Notes under the pieces: model-generated | Seen by the model: the letters and a program-made list of their open reading frames with translations, nothing else | Database searches by the model: none | What the model was told of the DNA's origin: nothing | Translations under genes and position numbers: made by a program | Shown here: piece after piece, positions 46,572-56,092 of the stretch | Numbering within the stretch: position 1 is the first letter of the stretch | Layout of the letters: every line of letters begins with the position of its first letter | DNA from: Acidobacteria bacterium RIFCSPLOWO2_12_FULL_66_21 | GTDB taxonomy: Bacteria; Acidobacteriota; Vicinamibacteria; Vicinamibacterales; 2-12-FULL-66-21 | Length of the DNA stretch: 64,000 bases | Assembly (NCBI GenBank): GCA_001767455.1 | Contig: MELC01000041.1 | Location: 48,304 to 112,303, forward strand | Reading direction: 5' to 3'

Positions 46572-48433
46572 AGGTCACGCTTCTCTTTCTTCCAGCGGCG
46601 CTGGCCGCCATCATCGCGTACGCGTTGACGCCTGCGACCTGCGTGCTCGCGCGACGCATCGGCGCCATCGATGCGCCCAATCCCCGCAAGATGCACGGCA
46701 GGCCGACACCAAGGCTCGGGGGATTAGCGGTCGTCTCCGCGCTGTTGCTGACCATCGGCAGTCTCTGCCTCTTTCAACTGCCGGGATATCCGGCGTTGTC
46801 ATCCGGCCTTTGCATCGCGCTCACCGCAGGCCTGCTGCCGATACTTGGTGTGTCGTGCTGGGACGATGTCCGCTCCGTGCGTCCAACGGTGAAACTCGCC
46901 GGTCAGATTGCCGGTGCGGTGATCGCCGTTGTCGCGGGCGTGCGCCTGGACCATGCCGTGCATCTGTTTGGCCAGACGATTCCGCTGGATGGGCTCGCGG
47001 TTCCGCTGTCGATTCTGTGGATCGTAGGCGTCACGAATGCCTTCAACATCGTGGACGGCCTGGATGGGCTTTCGGCAGGTCTGGCTCTGATCTCCGCAGC
47101 CAGCCTCGCGACGGTGGCGGCGCTGACGACGAACCCGGAGATTGCCCTGGTTTCGCTCGTGGTTCTGGGCGCTGTCGCCGGCTTTCTGCCGTACAACACC
47201 CATCCCGCGCGCGTGTTCCTTGGCGACTGCGGAGCCACCGCTGTGGGGTTCTATCTGGCCTGCCTCGCGCTTCCCGGCGGCTCCACCTTGTCGTCGGGCA
47301 TGGCGGTGCTCGTGCCGTTGCTCGTCATGGGCGTGCCGGTGGCGGACACGATCGTCTCGATCCTCCGTCGTTTCATTCGCGCGCTGCAACAGGGGACCGT
47401 CCCCGCCCTTTTTCAGGCCGACAGCGAGCACATCCACCACCGCCTCGTTCGCCTGGGACTCGATCACCGTCGTGCTGTCCTGGTTCTCTACGCCGCTGGC
47501 GTTGTGGCGGCCGGGTCGGGGATCGTGTCCCTGTTCATGACCGAGAGAAACGCGGGGATCCTGCTTGCGACGCTCATCGCGGCGGGATTCATCGGTGTCA
47601 GCCGCCTCGGCTACCATGAATTCGCCATACTGCGACGGGGCATTGTCCTGAAGGTTTCTGACAGGGCAGCGATCAAGAGCGGTCATTTCCGGGTCTTCGT
47701 GGACATGGGTCTGGTGATGTTCGCGTTCTACGGCGCCGTGGCGCTGAAGTACGACGACTGGGATCTGGACGCGCATCGGATCCTGTTCCAGAACAGCCTT
47801 GTGATTCTCCTTCCGGTCAATGTCGCGGTGTTCTGGGTCCTCCGGCTATACCGGCGATCGTGGCGGTTTGCCCGGATTGACGACGTGATCGGGGTCAACG
47901 GCGCCGTGGCCGTGGCTTCTGCGGTGGGTTTGGTCCTCGTGAGATTGTTCGACAATTCCGCCGTGAGCGTGAACCTGTTCGCCATGTACACGCTATTGCT
48001 GATACTGGGGATGAATGCCGGCCGGTCTTCGTTTCGCGTGGCGGCCTATCTAAAGCGGGCCAACCGCGCGCACGGGCGCCGCGTGGCGATCTACGGGGCC
48101 GGAGCACGTGGAGTGACGGCGCTTCGCGAGATGCAGACGAACGAAGCGCTCGATTTGCTTCCAGTCGGGTTTGTTGACGACGATCGGTCCAAAGCAGGGC
48201 GGCGCGTTGACGGACTTCGCGTGCTCGGTGATGTCACCGAACTCAGTCGGCTCATCCGCGAGTATCGTCTCGGGGCATTTGTTCTGGCTTCGGACAAGAT
48301 CACGACCGAGCATATCGTGACGGCCATGCACGCGTGCGATGCGGCGGGTATCGCACTGTTGCAGTTTGATATCGGCGTGCGTTCGGTGTCGTCCCGCGCG
48401 GTCTCTGTTCAGCCAGTGGTCCTGTCTGCCTGA
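46568..48433 (+). CDS. WecA/MraY-type phosphoglycosyltransferase fused to a CapD/FlaA1-type N-terminal module
   Basis: 621 residues in two parts. Residues ~1-325 are a polytopic polyprenyl-phosphate sugar-1-phosphate transferase: RKMHGRPTPRLGG, the Asp motif NIVDGLDGLSAG, FLGDCGA and HIHHRL. Residues ~370-621 have four helices (e.g. RVFVDMGLVMFAFYGAVAL) and a Rossmann-like domain (RVAIYGAGARGVTALREM, VGFVDDDRSKAGRRV), the layout of the N-terminal half of FlaA1/CapD proteins, but without their SDR epimerase domain. It probably starts glycan assembly on undecaprenyl phosphate. GTG 46568. Confidence 0.87.
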   Translation: MKVTLLFLPAALAAIIAYALTPATCVLARRIGAIDAPNPRKMHGRPTPRLGGLAVVSALLLTIGSLCLFQLPGYPALSSGLCIALTAGLLPILGVSCWDDVRSVRPTVKLAGQIAGAVIAVVAGVRLDHAVHLFGQTIPLDGLAVPLSILWIVGVTNAFNIVDGLDGLSAGLALISAASLATVAALTTNPEIALVSLVVLGAVAGFLPYNTHPARVFLGDCGATAVGFYLACLALPGGSTLSSGMAVLVPLLVMGVPVADTIVSILRRFIRALQQGTVPALFQADSEHIHHRLVRLGLDHRRAVLVLYAAGVVAAGSGIVSLFMTERNAGILLATLIAAGFIGVSRLGYHEFAILRRGIVLKVSDRAAIKSGHFRVFVDMGLVMFAFYGAVALKYDDWDLDAHRILFQNSLVILLPVNVAVFWVLRLYRRSWRFARIDDVIGVNGAVAVASAVGLVLVRLFDNSAVSVNLFAMYTLLLILGMNAGRSSFRVAAYLKRANRAHGRRVAIYGAGARGVTALREMQTNEALDLLPVGFVDDDRSKAGRRVDGLRVLGDVTELSRLIREYRLGAFVLASDKITTEHIVTAMHACDAAGIALLQFDIGVRSVSSRAVSVQPVVLSA

Positions 48434-48453
48434 TACGACCCGTTTTGGCGTCA

Positions 48454-49821
48454 ATGCTCCGCCCGGCAGTATACGTCGCCGTAGGGATATGTGCCTGGAG
48501 CGCGCTGGCTTTTGGCGCGGTATATCCCTGGGCGTACTGGCCGCTTGCCGCTGGTTCAGCGTGTCTGTGTGGGGTGCTTTCGGGCGACAGGCGTGTCCGG
48601 TCGGACGTCGGACGTCACGCACTGCTGGTGCCGCTTGCGTTTCTCTTCGGAGCCATTGGACTCCAGCTCGTTCCGGCGCCGTCGGCTGTGTTGCATCTTC
48701 TGTCTCCCTCAACGACGCCGCTGCTCCTGGAGTACAGCCTTCCTTACAGTCTCAATCCGGGCGCCCACCCCCTCTCGATCGATCCCGAAGCGACCGTTGT
48801 GGCCCTGATCCTTGGGATTAGTCTGGCAGCCCTGATGCTCCTCTCGGCGAGCCTGCTGCGTGTCGTGGGCTCGCGGGAGCTCGCGGCCGGCCTCGTTGTC
48901 GTGGGGTTCGTCATAGCGTTGGTCGCCATTGTTCAGCGGCCGCTCTTTTCTGGCAGGATCTACGGTTTCTGGGAGCCTGAGCAACGGAGCAATTCCTTTG
49001 GCCCGTTCGTCAACCCGAATCACTTTGCCGGGTGGATGGCGATGAGCCTGTCTTTGGCGTTGGGCCTTCTCTGCGCACAGTTCGCAAACGCCATGCGGCG
49101 GGGTGCGCGAAGCTGGCGCGATTACATCGCGTGGGCGTCCGGACCGTCGGCGAGTGGCCTTGTGCTGCTGATGACCGCCGCAGTGACGATGGGCCTTTCG
49201 CTGGTTCTGTCACTTTCCAGGTCGGGCATTCTGTGCTTTCTGCTGGCCGTTCTGATCACGGCACACGCCACGCTTCGCAAGCAGCAGGGCATTCGCCGCC
49301 TGGTGATGGTCTCGTATCTGACCGGCCTGCTCATCGGCGTGGTGTTGTGGGTCGGTCCCTCTACCATTGCACAGGAATTCGACAAGGGGGGGTGGACCCA
49401 GATGGGGGACCGCCTGCCCGTATGGCAGGACGCCGCGTCAGTGATTCGAGCGTTTCCGGTTGCAGGCACCGGCCTGAATACCTACGGATCCGCAATGCTG
49501 TTCTATCAGCGGAACGACCCGACACTTCATTACACGGCGGCTCACAACGACTACCTGCAATTGGCGGCCGAAGGCGGCCTCCTCGTGGGAATCCCGATCG
49601 CATGGGCGGTGGTCGTCCTGGTCCGCACGATTCGTCGCCGTTTCAGTGAGAGCGGTCGCGAGACGGCGGCGTACTGGATCCGAGTGGGTGCGGTGACGGG
49701 CCTGATCGCCATCGCCCTTCAGGAAGTGGTGGATTTCAGCCTGCAGATTCCCGCCAACGCGTGTCTATTCGCGTTCCTCTGCGCGATTGCGATCCATCGC
49801 GTGCCGGAGCCAGCTCGGTGA
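48454..49821 (+). CDS. O-antigen ligase/polymerase family membrane protein
   Basis: 455 residues, about 12 helices and the large periplasmic loop typical of the WaaL/Wzy superfamily (PF04932). Landmarks: SFGPFVNPNHFAGWMAMS, the Arg-bearing SLSRSGILCFLL, and GTGLNTYGSAM followed by AHNDYLQLAAEGG (conserved His-Asn-x-Tyr-Leu). It either polymerises or ligates the glycan in the periplasm. ATG 48454, with a TTG 3 codons earlier as alternative. Confidence 0.88.
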   Translation: MLRPAVYVAVGICAWSALAFGAVYPWAYWPLAAGSACLCGVLSGDRRVRSDVGRHALLVPLAFLFGAIGLQLVPAPSAVLHLLSPSTTPLLLEYSLPYSLNPGAHPLSIDPEATVVALILGISLAALMLLSASLLRVVGSRELAAGLVVVGFVIALVAIVQRPLFSGRIYGFWEPEQRSNSFGPFVNPNHFAGWMAMSLSLALGLLCAQFANAMRRGARSWRDYIAWASGPSASGLVLLMTAAVTMGLSLVLSLSRSGILCFLLAVLITAHATLRKQQGIRRLVMVSYLTGLLIGVVLWVGPSTIAQEFDKGGWTQMGDRLPVWQDAASVIRAFPVAGTGLNTYGSAMLFYQRNDPTLHYTAAHNDYLQLAAEGGLLVGIPIAWAVVVLVRTIRRRFSESGRETAAYWIRVGAVTGLIAIALQEVVDFSLQIPANACLFAFLCAIAIHRVPEPAR

Positions 49822-49864
49822 TCCGTTGGTGCTCACCTGCGGGTTCGGACGGGATTCCTGCTGC

Positions 49865-51997
49865 ATGAAACGTCTGAGCCGACTCTGCGCCTTAATCTGT
49901 GTCCTGCTCTGTGCGCGAGCGGCCCATGCCCAGGCGACCGCCATCACGATTGCACCACACGACGTGGCGATCGTGACTGTCGACGGCGCACCGGGCTTGA
50001 GCGGCCGGTATCCGATCGAGGCCGATGGATCCCTCACGCTTCCCCTGATCGGCCGGGTCGACGCTGGGGGGCTAACAGCCGAAGCGCTTGCCGACGTCCT
50101 CGCGCGTCGCCTCGACGTCTTTGTCAAAGGGCCGCTGGTGCGTGTCTCTATCGAACGGCCCGAGCGCGTGTTCATCTTCGGAGAGGTAAAAAAGCCGGGG
50201 ATGTACGATTTGACGGCGGGAATGACGGTCGTCGAACTGTTGGTGCTGGCGGAGTACAGCGGTGTGTCGGAAGTGCTGATTGTGCGCACGAAAGGTGCGC
50301 GGGTGCCCGTCCTGCCGGAGCAGACTTCGCCATCAGACGTCATCCGTGTCAACCTCCGGACCCTCGAGAAAGATCTCGACACCGGGGACCTGTCACGCAA
50401 CCTGCGGCTCGAGTCCGGCGATACAGTGTTTGTGCCGAAAGTCGATCCAAACACTGTACATGTCACAGGAGAGGTCCGCACCCCCGGCTCGTATTCGGTG
50501 CCCGATGGCACGACCGTGCGGCAGGCGCTGGTGCTTGCCGGTGGAGTGACGGAATACGGGTCGCTTCGCCGGTTGCGGATCGTACGTGTCGTGAACGACG
50601 AACTGAGGCGTTACAGCCTGGATCTCGACGATGCAGTTCAGCCGGGCGACACGATTGTCGTACCTGAAGCCTTTTCCTTCTTCTCCCCGACTTTTCCCCT
50701 GGGCATCGGCGAATCCCAGGGCTCCCAGGGTTTCTCCTTTTCCTCTCCTGCCGTTCCCCTGGGCACCGGCGAGTCCTCGAGGCGTCCTCGTGGCACAATC
50801 CGGCTCGGCTCCGTCCTGACGCTCACGCCATCGCTCGCCCTTACACGGTTCGGCATCGATACGAACGTCTTCAACAGTGCCGGGGATCGAAAAGTGGATT
50901 TCGTGGCTGAGCTGACTCCGCAACTACAGGCGGCTGTCGGTTTTCCCCGAGTCCAGTTCAACTGGTCCGGCGCCCTTGTTTTTGCGTACTTCCACAAGTA
51001 CAAGGGCGAACGCGGCGCCAGTCCCAGTCATAGTGCCTCGGCGACGCTCGCGATATCGAGACGCATGACGCTGGCGGTCGGACATTCCATTCAGACGCCG
51101 AAGGATCGGTATACCCCTGAGCTCGATGCCCGCGTGCGCCGCCACGAGCGCCAGCTCGGCGTCGGTGTCAAGCTTGGTCCGTGGAGACGTTTCCACGCCG
51201 AGCTTTCGGGCAGCGACTGGGAGGTGACGTTACCTGGGGACGTGACGTTTCTCGGCGTCCAGCTTCGCCCCACGTTGAGCGAGCGGATTCGAACCGTTGG
51301 GACAACGGCACATGTCGCGGTCACGCCAGTTTCTTCACTGTTCGTATCCGCTGCCGCAGCCAATCACCGCTTTCCGTTGTTTTCTGCCAGGGACGCGGAT
51401 TCCGTGGGGCTCAACCTCGGCACGAGCTTCAAACGCAGGGCTTTCGTGGAGGGTCAGGCGCAGGTCGGCCTTCTTCGCTACGCGCCGCTCGATTCGACGG
51501 CGCCGGAATCCACGATCGTAAACGCTGCCGGTCTGCTGGCGCGCACCTGGCCCGAACGCGCACAGCTTGGCGTGCGGGGCGAACGTTCCATCGGCTCGTC
51601 GTTTCGACCGGAGTTTCCCTACGCGGTCGTGGGTGGCTTTGGCGGCTGGATGGAGTTAGTGCTGCCGCGGTGGTTCGACGTCGTCGGCGAAGCCTATCAC
51701 GATCAATCCGACTACCGCGGATTTGGGGCGGTCGCCGGAGCCGATCGACCACGTTCCGCTCGCGAGCGGACCGTCCGGTACACGTCGCAGCTTGGCGTCC
51801 GCATCAAAGGTGGCGGACGAGTGGCCCTGGAGGTGAGTTATCTTCAGCGATTGGGGGATCGAGCGCTCGATGGGTGGACGCGGGACTACACCGGCTGGCG
51901 AACGAACATCGTGTACGACGTTTCGTACCGCTTCTTCAGGATACAGCGCGCCAAGGGCTCCAGCATAAGAGGTCGCAATGGGATTACCAACTACTGA
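49865..51997 (+). CDS. Polysaccharide export (OPX/Wza-like) protein fused to a C-terminal beta-barrel
   Basis: 710 residues. Signal peptide ~1-23 (ARAAHAQ). Poly_export domain ~28-105 (APHDVAIVTVDG, YPIEADGSLTLPLIGRVD), two SLBB domains (~108-205 and ~206-275: FIFGEVKKPGMYDL, VHVTGEVRTPGSYSVPDG), a linker from repeat DNA (~270-300), and a ~400-residue tail of amphipathic strands (RFGIDTNVFN onward) resembling BBP2_2-type barrels. Wza itself crosses the outer membrane by a C-terminal helix; here a barrel seems to replace it. ATG 49865; the end overlaps the next gene by 20 nt. Confidence 0.82.
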   Translation: MKRLSRLCALICVLLCARAAHAQATAITIAPHDVAIVTVDGAPGLSGRYPIEADGSLTLPLIGRVDAGGLTAEALADVLARRLDVFVKGPLVRVSIERPERVFIFGEVKKPGMYDLTAGMTVVELLVLAEYSGVSEVLIVRTKGARVPVLPEQTSPSDVIRVNLRTLEKDLDTGDLSRNLRLESGDTVFVPKVDPNTVHVTGEVRTPGSYSVPDGTTVRQALVLAGGVTEYGSLRRLRIVRVVNDELRRYSLDLDDAVQPGDTIVVPEAFSFFSPTFPLGIGESQGSQGFSFSSPAVPLGTGESSRRPRGTIRLGSVLTLTPSLALTRFGIDTNVFNSAGDRKVDFVAELTPQLQAAVGFPRVQFNWSGALVFAYFHKYKGERGASPSHSASATLAISRRMTLAVGHSIQTPKDRYTPELDARVRRHERQLGVGVKLGPWRRFHAELSGSDWEVTLPGDVTFLGVQLRPTLSERIRTVGTTAHVAVTPVSSLFVSAAAANHRFPLFSARDADSVGLNLGTSFKRRAFVEGQAQVGLLRYAPLDSTAPESTIVNAAGLLARTWPERAQLGVRGERSIGSSFRPEFPYAVVGGFGGWMELVLPRWFDVVGEAYHDQSDYRGFGAVAGADRPRSARERTVRYTSQLGVRIKGGGRVALEVSYLQRLGDRALDGWTRDYTGWRTNIVYDVSYRFFRIQRAKGSSIRGRNGITNY
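50669..50790. repeat. In-frame tandem repeat TTCCCCTGGGCAyCGGCGArTCC
   Basis: Two ~55-nt units, each with a CTTTTCC/CTTCTCC run and CCCCTGGGCATCGGCGAATC or CCCCTGGGCACCGGCGAGTC, joined by CCAGGGCTCCCAGGG. They encode a Ser/Phe/Pro/Gly linker (FSFFSPTFPLGIGES, FSFSSPAVPLGTGES) between the export domains and the barrel. Confidence 0.85.
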
Positions 51998-52799
51998 CGA
52001 TTGTGCCCGGGCCGCGATTGTGGCGCTTGCCCTCTTCGTCGCACCGGCGCTGGCGCAGTCTGACTACCAGCTTCGCCCGCACGATACGCTGAACATCGTG
52101 GTGACAGACCAGCCCGATCTGTCGAAGAAGTACGTCCTTGACGACACGGGCGCGCTGCTGCTCCCGCTGATTGGCGAGCTGCGCGCAGCAGGCCTCACGA
52201 CGACTCAGTTGGAGGCCGAGATACGCCAGAGGCTGAATGGGTTCCTGGTCAATCCGCAGGTGCGAATCGACGTCGAACGGACGAAACGGGTCTTTGTCTT
52301 CGGTGGCGTGGCGTCGCCCGGCATGTATCAGTTGACCGAGAATATGACGTTGGTCGAGTTGCTGGCCCGCGTTGGGTACGGCGGCGCGTCCGAGGTGCTG
52401 ATTATCCGCCGGCGTGGGGAAGCTCCCGCCGTCCCGAGTACCGACGCGAACCCCGAGGTTCTTCGCGTGAATCTCCGCGAGTTCGAAAAAGACCTCGAGA
52501 GCGGCAAGCTGTCCCGGAACGTGCTGCTGGAAGAAGGCGACACGATCTACATCCCACGATACGATCCGAATCGCATTTACGTATCCGGAGAAGTACGGAA
52601 TGCCGGCGCGTACTCGGTCCCGGAGGGTACGACGGTCCTCCAGGCCCTCACGCTCGCCGGCGGGCCGACGCAGTACGCGTCACTTGGCCGCACCAGGATC
52701 CTCCGGCTCGTCAACGGTAGACTCGAGAACATCAAGGCGGAGCTGAAGGACGTGGTCCGGCCCGGCGACACCATCCTCGTACGCGAAAGGATCTTCTGA
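51978..52799 (+). CDS. Polysaccharide export protein, short periplasmic OPX
   Basis: 273 residues: signal peptide (~1-26, APALAQ), Poly_export domain (YQLRPHDTLNIVV, YVLDDTGALLLPLIGELR) and two SLBB domains (VFVFGGVASPGMYQL, IYVSGEVRNAGAYSVPEG). No outer-membrane helix or barrel follows, so it is a short OPX that should need a separate outer-membrane partner; the fused protein encoded just before is closely related in sequence and may be that partner. Its stop overlaps the BY-kinase start (TGATG). Confidence 0.92.
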   Translation: MGLPTTDDCARAAIVALALFVAPALAQSDYQLRPHDTLNIVVTDQPDLSKKYVLDDTGALLLPLIGELRAAGLTTTQLEAEIRQRLNGFLVNPQVRIDVERTKRVFVFGGVASPGMYQLTENMTLVELLARVGYGGASEVLIIRRRGEAPAVPSTDANPEVLRVNLREFEKDLESGKLSRNVLLEEGDTIYIPRYDPNRIYVSGEVRNAGAYSVPEGTTVLQALTLAGGPTQYASLGRTRILRLVNGRLENIKAELKDVVRPGDTILVRERIF

Positions 52800-55135
52800 T
52801 GAGCGACGAGCCGCGCTCGAATCCGCCTGCCGAAGCCACGCCACCGGACGACATCCGGCTCTCCATGGAGGGCACCGCCGAGCCCGCGTTGCGGCGCTAT
52901 GAAAACGACGCCCTGTGGCAGGGTCTCGAGGGCGAGGACAGACACTTCCAGTACTACCTCGCGGTGCTGTACAAGCGCCGGTGGATCGCCATCACGGCAT
53001 TGCTGGTGGTGCTCACGTTCGCGATTAACCGCAACTTTACGGCCGTTCCTGTGTATGAAGCCAGTGTGCGTGTGTTGCTGGACGCCGAACGGCTCAATCT
53101 TGTGAACGTCGAGGATGTCATCGACCAGCGGCGCCCTCTCGACACGGAGCTGGCGATTCTGCGGAGCCGGTGGCTGGCGGCCAAGACCGTCGCCTCGCTC
53201 GGCCTGATCCAGAACGAGCCGGTTGCCGGCCGCGGCGCCGGGAACGGAGTCGGCAAGCGCGATGGCCAGGCCGGGAAGAGCGGGCCGGATGGATGGTGGT
53301 CCGCCGCCAGCCTGTTCGTCTCGAGGGCATTCGGCGGCTTTCCGCCGCCGCCGCGGGCCGCCGAGCCACTCGCGGGAGAGCGGCCGGCCGAGGCGCCGCA
53401 AATCAGCGCATTCCTCGGTGGGTTGTCCCTTGCGCCGACCGCGAACGGCGTCCTCGACATCAAGTACCGATCGTCCGATCCGGTCCTGGCGGCGCGATTC
53501 GCAAACGCGCACGCTCAGGAGTACATCAATGAGAATCTCGAGATGAGAGTTGCGGCCGTACGCGAAGTCACCGGCTGGCTGACGGCACGTCTTGCCGAGC
53601 AGAAGGAAAAGCTCGACGCGAGTGAACAGGCCCTCGAACATTTCCGTGAGCAGAATCAGTTGATCACGGCGGAGGGATCGCCGATCGTCATGGCGAGATT
53701 GAACGAGCTGAGCGCGTCGATCACCCGGGCGCAGACCGGACTTTTCGACAAGGAGGCCAGCTACAACCGGGCGCTGGCGCTGCGTGCGAACCCCGACAAG
53801 CTGGATCAACTCCCGCAGATGCTGAACAACGCGGCGCTTCAACAGCTCCGGCTCGAACTGGAGCGGTTGCGGCGCGATAGAGCCACCGCCGCGCGAACGC
53901 TGCGCGCCCAGCATCCCTCGATGCTGAAGCTGGAGGAGACCATTCAGGCAACCCAGGCCAAGCTCGACGTCGAGCGAAGCCGTGTTCTCGAAGCGATGCG
54001 GGAAGATCTGGGGGTGTCGCGTGCAGCCGAGGCCAATCTGGGCAAGGAGCTCGAGAGCTTGAAGATCGAGGCCACCGCGCAGAACCGCAAGAATGTGGAG
54101 CTCAGTATTCTGACGCGCGAGGTCGCGAGCAACCGCCAGATCTACGACATGTTCATGCAGCGGGCGAGGGAGACCGGTGTGGCGAAGGACATCAACCCAA
54201 GCCGCATCCGCATTCTCGATGCGGCGACGGTTCCGAGCAGCCCCGTGGGCCCCGACAAAGGCCGGAGCATCCTGGGTGCGGTCTTCGCGGGCCTGGGACT
54301 TGCCCTTGTTCTCGCGTTTGGTTTCGAGTACCTGGACAACCGGATCAAGTTGCCAGAAGAAATCGGCCAGCGCCTGGGACTCCCGGTCCTCGGGTTCCTC
54401 CCCGAGATCAAACTCAAGAGTGGCGTGACCGGACCGCTGGCGACAAACGGCGTGCCGCCGGAGTTTTCCGAAGAACTGCGACGAATCCGCACGAACCTGG
54501 TGTTCTCGTTCGCCGGGGATGCCACGCGGTCGGTCGTCATCACAAGCGCCAGTCCCACCGAAGGGAAGACAGTCGTCGGCAGTAATCTGGCCGTCGCACT
54601 GGCGCAGGCCGGCGAACGCGTGCTGCTCATGGATGCCGACCTTCGACGGCCGATGATCCACACGCACTTTGCGTTCCCTCAGGAGCCCGGGCTCTCCAAC
54701 GTGCTGGTGAGCGGCGCGAAGGCGGGCGAGGTCGTGCGGCGCTCAGCGGTTGCCAATTTGTGGGTTCTTCCGGCGGGCCGATGCCCGCCGAACCCGTCGG
54801 AGCTGCTGGGGTCGTACCAGTTCAGGAAGTTCCTTGCCGCGCTCGGCCAGCACTTCGACTGGATCGTCATCGATACACCGCCTGTCATGGCCGTGACCGA
54901 CGCGTGCGTTGTCGGTCACGCCGTCACGGGTACACTGTTCGTGGTTGGCGCGGACATGGTGAGCAGGCGCACCGCGCGCCGCGCGGTCGAACAACTGATG
55001 ATGGCCAACGCCAAAGTGATTGGCGGCGTCCTGAGCCGTGTCGATCCGGGCCGTTTCGGCCAGTACTACTCGTCGTACTATCGTGGGAACAGCCGGAAGT
55101 ACCGTGACTATTACAAAGGAGCGGCCTCCGCCTAG
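52799..55135 (+). CDS. Wzz-domain chain-length regulator/BY-type tyrosine kinase
   Basis: 778 residues: helix ~60-80 (RWIAITALLVVLTFAI), Wzz periplasmic domain with a long coiled coil (~245-440), second helix ~497-515, then a cytosolic bacterial tyrosine kinase: Walker A SASPTEGKTVVGSN, Walker A' LLMDADLRRP, Walker B WIVIDTPP, and a Tyr cluster at the end (YYSSYYRG, YRDYYKG) for autophosphorylation. A Gly/Pro-rich insertion at ~140-195 is unusual. It controls chain length and export together with the OPX proteins. Confidence 0.93.
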   Translation: MSDEPRSNPPAEATPPDDIRLSMEGTAEPALRRYENDALWQGLEGEDRHFQYYLAVLYKRRWIAITALLVVLTFAINRNFTAVPVYEASVRVLLDAERLNLVNVEDVIDQRRPLDTELAILRSRWLAAKTVASLGLIQNEPVAGRGAGNGVGKRDGQAGKSGPDGWWSAASLFVSRAFGGFPPPPRAAEPLAGERPAEAPQISAFLGGLSLAPTANGVLDIKYRSSDPVLAARFANAHAQEYINENLEMRVAAVREVTGWLTARLAEQKEKLDASEQALEHFREQNQLITAEGSPIVMARLNELSASITRAQTGLFDKEASYNRALALRANPDKLDQLPQMLNNAALQQLRLELERLRRDRATAARTLRAQHPSMLKLEETIQATQAKLDVERSRVLEAMREDLGVSRAAEANLGKELESLKIEATAQNRKNVELSILTREVASNRQIYDMFMQRARETGVAKDINPSRIRILDAATVPSSPVGPDKGRSILGAVFAGLGLALVLAFGFEYLDNRIKLPEEIGQRLGLPVLGFLPEIKLKSGVTGPLATNGVPPEFSEELRRIRTNLVFSFAGDATRSVVITSASPTEGKTVVGSNLAVALAQAGERVLLMDADLRRPMIHTHFAFPQEPGLSNVLVSGAKAGEVVRRSAVANLWVLPAGRCPPNPSELLGSYQFRKFLAALGQHFDWIVIDTPPVMAVTDACVVGHAVTGTLFVVGADMVSRRTARRAVEQLMMANAKVIGGVLSRVDPGRFGQYYSSYYRGNSRKYRDYYKGAASA

Positions 55136-55201
55136 AACTCGGTTCCCGCCCGTCACGTCGCTCGCGTCGCCATCAACTCTGAATCACTCTTGCCCAACCC
55201 T

Positions 55202-56056
55202 ATGCAGGCCGCAGCCGTAGCCCAAGCGGAAATCATCATCGAACCCGGTCGCTCGGAGCAGAACTACTGGCGGGATCTCTGGCGCTACCGGGAGTTGTTC
55301 CTCATCCTGGCGTGGCGCGACGTCGCCGTGCGCTACAGGCAGACGGTAGCGGGCGCCGCCTGGGCCATCGTCCAGCCCGTCTCGAGCATGGTCGTCATGA
55401 CCGTCATTTTCGGGAAGGTGGCCGGATTACCTTCGGAGGGCGGCGCGCCCTATGCCGTGATGGTTTTTGCCGCCATGCTGCCATGGCAGTTCTTTGCCAA
55501 CGCGCTTTCGTCCACCAGCCAGAGCATCATCGGCAACAGCGGCCTTATTTCCAAGGTCTATTTTCCGCGAATGATCGTCCCGATGAGCTCCGTGGTCGTC
55601 TCATTGATCGACTTTCTGGTAGCCTCATCCATCCTCGCCGCATTAATGGTGTGGTTTCAGTTTTTGCCGAGTTGGCGTCTTCTGACCCTACCCTTCTTCG
55701 TCGTGGTTGCGATCCTGGCCGCTTTCGGGCCGGGCCTGATCATGACCGCGCTCGTCGTCCGGTATCGCGATTTTCGCTTCATCATCCCGTTCATCGTCCA
55801 GTTGGGCCTTTATGTCAGCCCCGTGGCCTACAGCAGCGCGGTGATCAGGGGCAAGCTCGGTGAACCGTGGTTTCTCCTGTATTCACTGAATCCAATGGTG
55901 GGGGTCATCGACGGTTTTCGCTGGGCGATCCTCGGCGGGCCATCGAATCTGTCGTGGCCGGGCTTTCTGGCCTCTCTTCTTTTATCCGCTGTGCTGTTCG
56001 TTGCTGGCGTCTTCTATTTTCGCAAGACGGAGCGAGTCTTCGCCGACGTCATCTAG
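55202..56056 (+). CDS. ABC-2 type polysaccharide exporter permease
   Basis: 284 residues, six helices, family motif NYWRDLWRYRELFLILAWRDVAVRYRQT before helix 1 (TagG/KpsM/Wzm group). It pairs with the ATPase encoded 36 nt downstream to flip or export a lipid-linked glycan. ATG 55202 is chosen; a TTG at 55190 is an alternative. A 66-nt gap separates it from the BY-kinase gene. Confidence 0.92.
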   Translation: MQAAAVAQAEIIIEPGRSEQNYWRDLWRYRELFLILAWRDVAVRYRQTVAGAAWAIVQPVSSMVVMTVIFGKVAGLPSEGGAPYAVMVFAAMLPWQFFANALSSTSQSIIGNSGLISKVYFPRMIVPMSSVVVSLIDFLVASSILAALMVWFQFLPSWRLLTLPFFVVVAILAAFGPGLIMTALVVRYRDFRFIIPFIVQLGLYVSPVAYSSAVIRGKLGEPWFLLYSLNPMVGVIDGFRWAILGGPSNLSWPGFLASLLLSAVLFVAGVFYFRKTERVFADVI

Positions 56057-56092
56057 CGACGGGACACCGGACGGAGCGCTCGAGATAGATAC

